In this document: positions 14,340 through 16,220 of the stretch, piece after piece
Layout of the letters: the number at the start of each line of letters is the position of its first letter
Numbering within the stretch: position 1 is the first letter of the stretch
Source of the DNA: Caldisericaceae bacterium
Lineage (GTDB): Bacteria; Calditrichota; Calditrichia; Calditrichales; Calditrichaceae
Length of the DNA: 16,220 nt
Reading direction: 5' to 3'
Assembly: GCA_021160885.1 (NCBI GenBank)
Contig: JAGHBR010000069.1
Span: 1-16,220 of the forward strand
Translations under genes and position numbers: made by a program
Notes under the pieces: model-generated
Databases searched by the model: none
The model's input: only the letters and a program-made list of their open reading frames with translations
Told to the model about the DNA's origin: nothing

Positions 14340-14404
14340 TGCAAAATTTCTAATTTGCTGCTAACTTGAGTTGGAGGCTGTTGAACAATAAATAGGGAAT
14401 AACT

Positions 14405-15064
14405 ATGAGGCAATTGATATTTTTGGCAATGATCTTTGTAGTTTTCTTAACATCATGTAAAGATCAAAAATTGATTGATGAGAACCAACAACTAAAAAAA
14501 CAAATTCAGGAATTGAAGTTGAAAAACATGCAGTACGAAAAACTGGCTCAGAACATCCAGTTTTTAATTGAAGAGATGGAAGGAGTTAAAGCGCGCCTCG
14601 TAACTAATTTTGGTAATATTGAAATAGAGTTTTTCCCGCAAAAAGCGCCTTTAACCTGCTTTAACTTTATTACCCATGCCGAAAGTGGTTACTACGACGG
14701 TCTGCTTTTTCATCGGGTCATTAAGGGCTTTATGATTCAGGGAGGCGATCCTAACACACGGACACCAAATGTGCAAAGCTATGGTTTGGGTGGACCGTTA
14801 GTACACATTCCGCATGAATTTAATGAGCTGCCCCATGAGCGGGGGGCGGTTTCTATGGCGCGTCCGGGGAACGTTGCCCTTGGGGCAGGCAGCCAATTCT
14901 TTATTGTTCAACAACCATCACGCCACCTGGACGGGCAATACACCGTTTTCGGCAAAGTCACTAAAGGCATGGAAGTGGTAGACAAAATCGCCGATGTACC
15001 CACGCAAAGCAACGATTTACCGGTTAAACCAGTACAAATCATTAAAATTGAGGTGTTCAAATGA
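14405..15064 (+). CDS. lipoprotein cyclophilin-type peptidyl-prolyl cis-trans isomerase
   Basis: The enzyme speeds cis-trans isomerisation of prolyl bonds, here outside the cytoplasmic membrane. Residues 1-17 are a lipoprotein signal ending in the lipobox LTSC, so Cys18 would be lipidated. Residues 22-58 are a coiled coil (ENQQLKKQIQELKLKN), and the cyclophilin domain spans about 61-219. Active-site residues are present: FHR (Arg104), GFMIQGGDP (Phe109, Met110, Gln112) and GSQFFIV (Gln164, Phe166). The tryptophan that binds cyclosporin in human CypA is His174, as in many bacterial members that bind the drug poorly. The ribosome binding site is weak (AGGG, 14394-14397). The stop overlaps the M13 gene start (ATGA), so the two are coupled. 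The coiled coil may dimerise it or hold it away from the membrane. Confidence 0.95.
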   Translation: MRQLIFLAMIFVVFLTSCKDQKLIDENQQLKKQIQELKLKNMQYEKLAQNIQFLIEEMEGVKARLVTNFGNIEIEFFPQKAPLTCFNFITHAESGYYDGLLFHRVIKGFMIQGGDPNTRTPNVQSYGLGGPLVHIPHEFNELPHERGAVSMARPGNVALGAGSQFFIVQQPSRHLDGQYTVFGKVTKGMEVVDKIADVPTQSNDLPVKPVQIIKIEVFK

Positions 15065-16220
15065 AACGGAATTTCTATTTCAGAATCAACGGAATTCATT
15101 TCTTCCTATTGCTTTTTTTCTTTTCCCTGATTTCGTGTACGCAAAAAAAATCGGGCATTGAAAAAGAAAATTTTGATTTTACCATTCGTCCGCAGGACAA
15201 TTTGTACCTCCATGTAAATGGCGCCTGGCTAAAAAAAACGCAGATTCCTGCTGACAAATCGAATTATGGCGCCTTCACTGAGTTGGAAGAACGCAATGAA
15301 AAACACTTACACCAATTAGTCGAAGAATTAGCTACCAAAGCCAACCCTGCAGGCAGTGATGAACAAAAAGTAGCTGATTTTTACCGCAGCTTTATGGACA
15401 GCGCAATGGTTGAGCAGGCAGGGCTTAAACCTTTGTCACAAAAGCTAAAACAAATTCAGGCAGTCCGTACAAAGCAAGATTTAATTGCCTTAATGGCAAA
15501 TTTGCGTAAAATTGGGGTGCAATTGCCCTTTTCGTTTTACGTACGTCCTGACCTGAAAAACGCCAAACGACATCTGCTTTACATCAGTCAATCCGGCTTA
15601 GGACTACCCGACCGCGATTACTATTTGCGGGAATCTGATAAATTTAAGCATATCAGGCAACAGTACGCCGCTTATATTGAGCAGGTTTTTAAGCTGTCTG
15701 GAATTGAAAACGCTCAGACCCGCTCACAAAAAATTCTGCAAATGGAAAGCGAAATGGCCAACAACCACTGGACACGTGTTCAAAACCGGCAACGGGAAAA
15801 AACGTACAACAAGCTGGCTTTAAATCAACTGAAAAAATTAGCGCCACAATTTGACTGGCAAAGCTTTTTTAAAGAAGCCGATTTGGCCGCATTTGATTCA
15901 TTAATTGTTTCTCAACCTGACTACCTGCAGGCTTTTGGCCGTTTATTTAAAAAATATTCAGCGGAAGATTTTAAGGATTATTTAACGTTCAAATTAATCA
16001 ACAGTTTTGGCAATTACCTCGCTCATGACTTTATACAGGCCAAATTCAATTTTTATGGTAAAACATTAACCGGAACGCCGGCTTTAAGCCCGCGCTGGAA
16101 ACGTGCTCTGAACACAATGAATGCCAATATCGGACAACTATTGGGCAAAATGTACGTGGCCAAATATTTCCCGCCTGAAGCCAAACAACGGATGAAAGCC
16201 CTGTTGCAAAACCTGCTGGA
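15061..16220 (+). CDS. M13-family metallopeptidase (neprilysin/PepO-like) lipoprotein, N-terminal part
   Basis: The frame stays open from the ATG at 15061 to the window edge, giving 386 full codons. A hydrophobic signal (FFLLLFFFSLISC) ends in a lipobox with Cys26, so the protein is probably lipid-anchored in the envelope. M13 hallmarks in the N-terminal domain are DNLYLHVNGAWL, IPADKSNYGAFTELEERN, DFYRSFMD, SGLGLPDRDYYL and SPRWKRALN. The zinc-binding HExxH and ExxxD motifs lie about 100 or more residues beyond the window, so activity cannot be judged. These enzymes cut short peptides. The gene overlaps the cyclophilin gene by four bases (ATGA), suggesting an envelope folding and proteolysis pair. 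Confidence 0.93.
   Translation, partial: MKRNFYFRINGIHFFLLLFFFSLISCTQKKSGIEKENFDFTIRPQDNLYLHVNGAWLKKTQIPADKSNYGAFTELEERNEKHLHQLVEELATKANPAGSDEQKVADFYRSFMDSAMVEQAGLKPLSQKLKQIQAVRTKQDLIALMANLRKIGVQLPFSFYVRPDLKNAKRHLLYISQSGLGLPDRDYYLRESDKFKHIRQQYAAYIEQVFKLSGIENAQTRSQKILQMESEMANNHWTRVQNRQREKTYNKLALNQLKKLAPQFDWQSFFKEADLAAFDSLIVSQPDYLQAFGRLFKKYSAEDFKDYLTFKLINSFGNYLAHDFIQAKFNFYGKTLTGTPALSPRWKRALNTMNANIGQLLGKMYVAKYFPPEAKQRMKALLQNLL

Noticed and set aside
14372..14395. Mini leader peptide (GGAGG followed by TTG AAC AAT AAA TAG) before the cyclophilin gene
   Set aside because: Four codons with a TTG start are too short to support, and nothing suggests attenuation.

Overview
The window looks like chromosomal core and accessory DNA from an anaerobic, probably thermophilic Gram-negative bacterium of the FCB group, most like the Calditrichaeota (for example Caldithrix). 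This placement is an inference. It rests on a fused pyruvate:ferredoxin oxidoreductase, exported lipoproteins with LxSC lipoboxes, moderate-to-low GC, and purine-rich Shine-Dalgarno sites. No rRNA or other taxonomic marker is present. I see no tRNA, rRNA, CRISPR array, transposase or phage gene.

Left part (1-6702, all + strand): a full-length nifJ-type PFOR is followed by a dihydroorotate-dehydrogenase-like flavoprotein that has lost the usual catalytic base, and then by an intrinsic terminator. A stand-alone class I glutamine amidotransferase begins only about 10 bases after that terminator and has no visible ribosome binding site. Next comes a secreted DUF1028-TPR protein with its own recognisable promoter and terminator.

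Middle (6703-7119) is a convergent intergenic region of about 420 bases. It holds a second strong terminator, a nested palindromic repeat (two perfect 8-bp hairpins inside a 15-bp inverted repeat) and a likely minus-strand terminator.

Minus-strand operon (12662 down to 7120): cyclic-nucleotide-binding protein, AI-2E/PerM-family membrane protein, small four-helix membrane protein, MTH1187-family thiamine-binding protein, active HtrA/Deg protease, a second HtrA-like protein with all three catalytic residues lost, and an all-alpha dUTPase/NTP pyrophosphatase. Most junctions are TAATG or ATGA overlaps, so the genes are probably co-transcribed and translationally coupled. Two genes are unusual. 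The dUTPase reads straight through an in-frame TGA with conserved sequence on both sides. The first gene has no ATG, GTG or TTG codon where homology requires its N terminus, only an ATA behind a Shine-Dalgarno.

Right part (12663-16220): a divergent region with an 8-bp perfect dyad separates the operon from a secreted papain-fold (C1B, bleomycin-hydrolase-like) protein whose active-site Asn is Asp. A small minus-strand helical protein follows, then a lipoprotein cyclophilin overlapping by ATGA the start of an M13 (neprilysin/PepO) lipoprotein metallopeptidase that runs off the window. The HtrA pair, the C1B protein, the cyclophilin and the M13 enzyme together give the window a theme of envelope protein folding and proteolysis.
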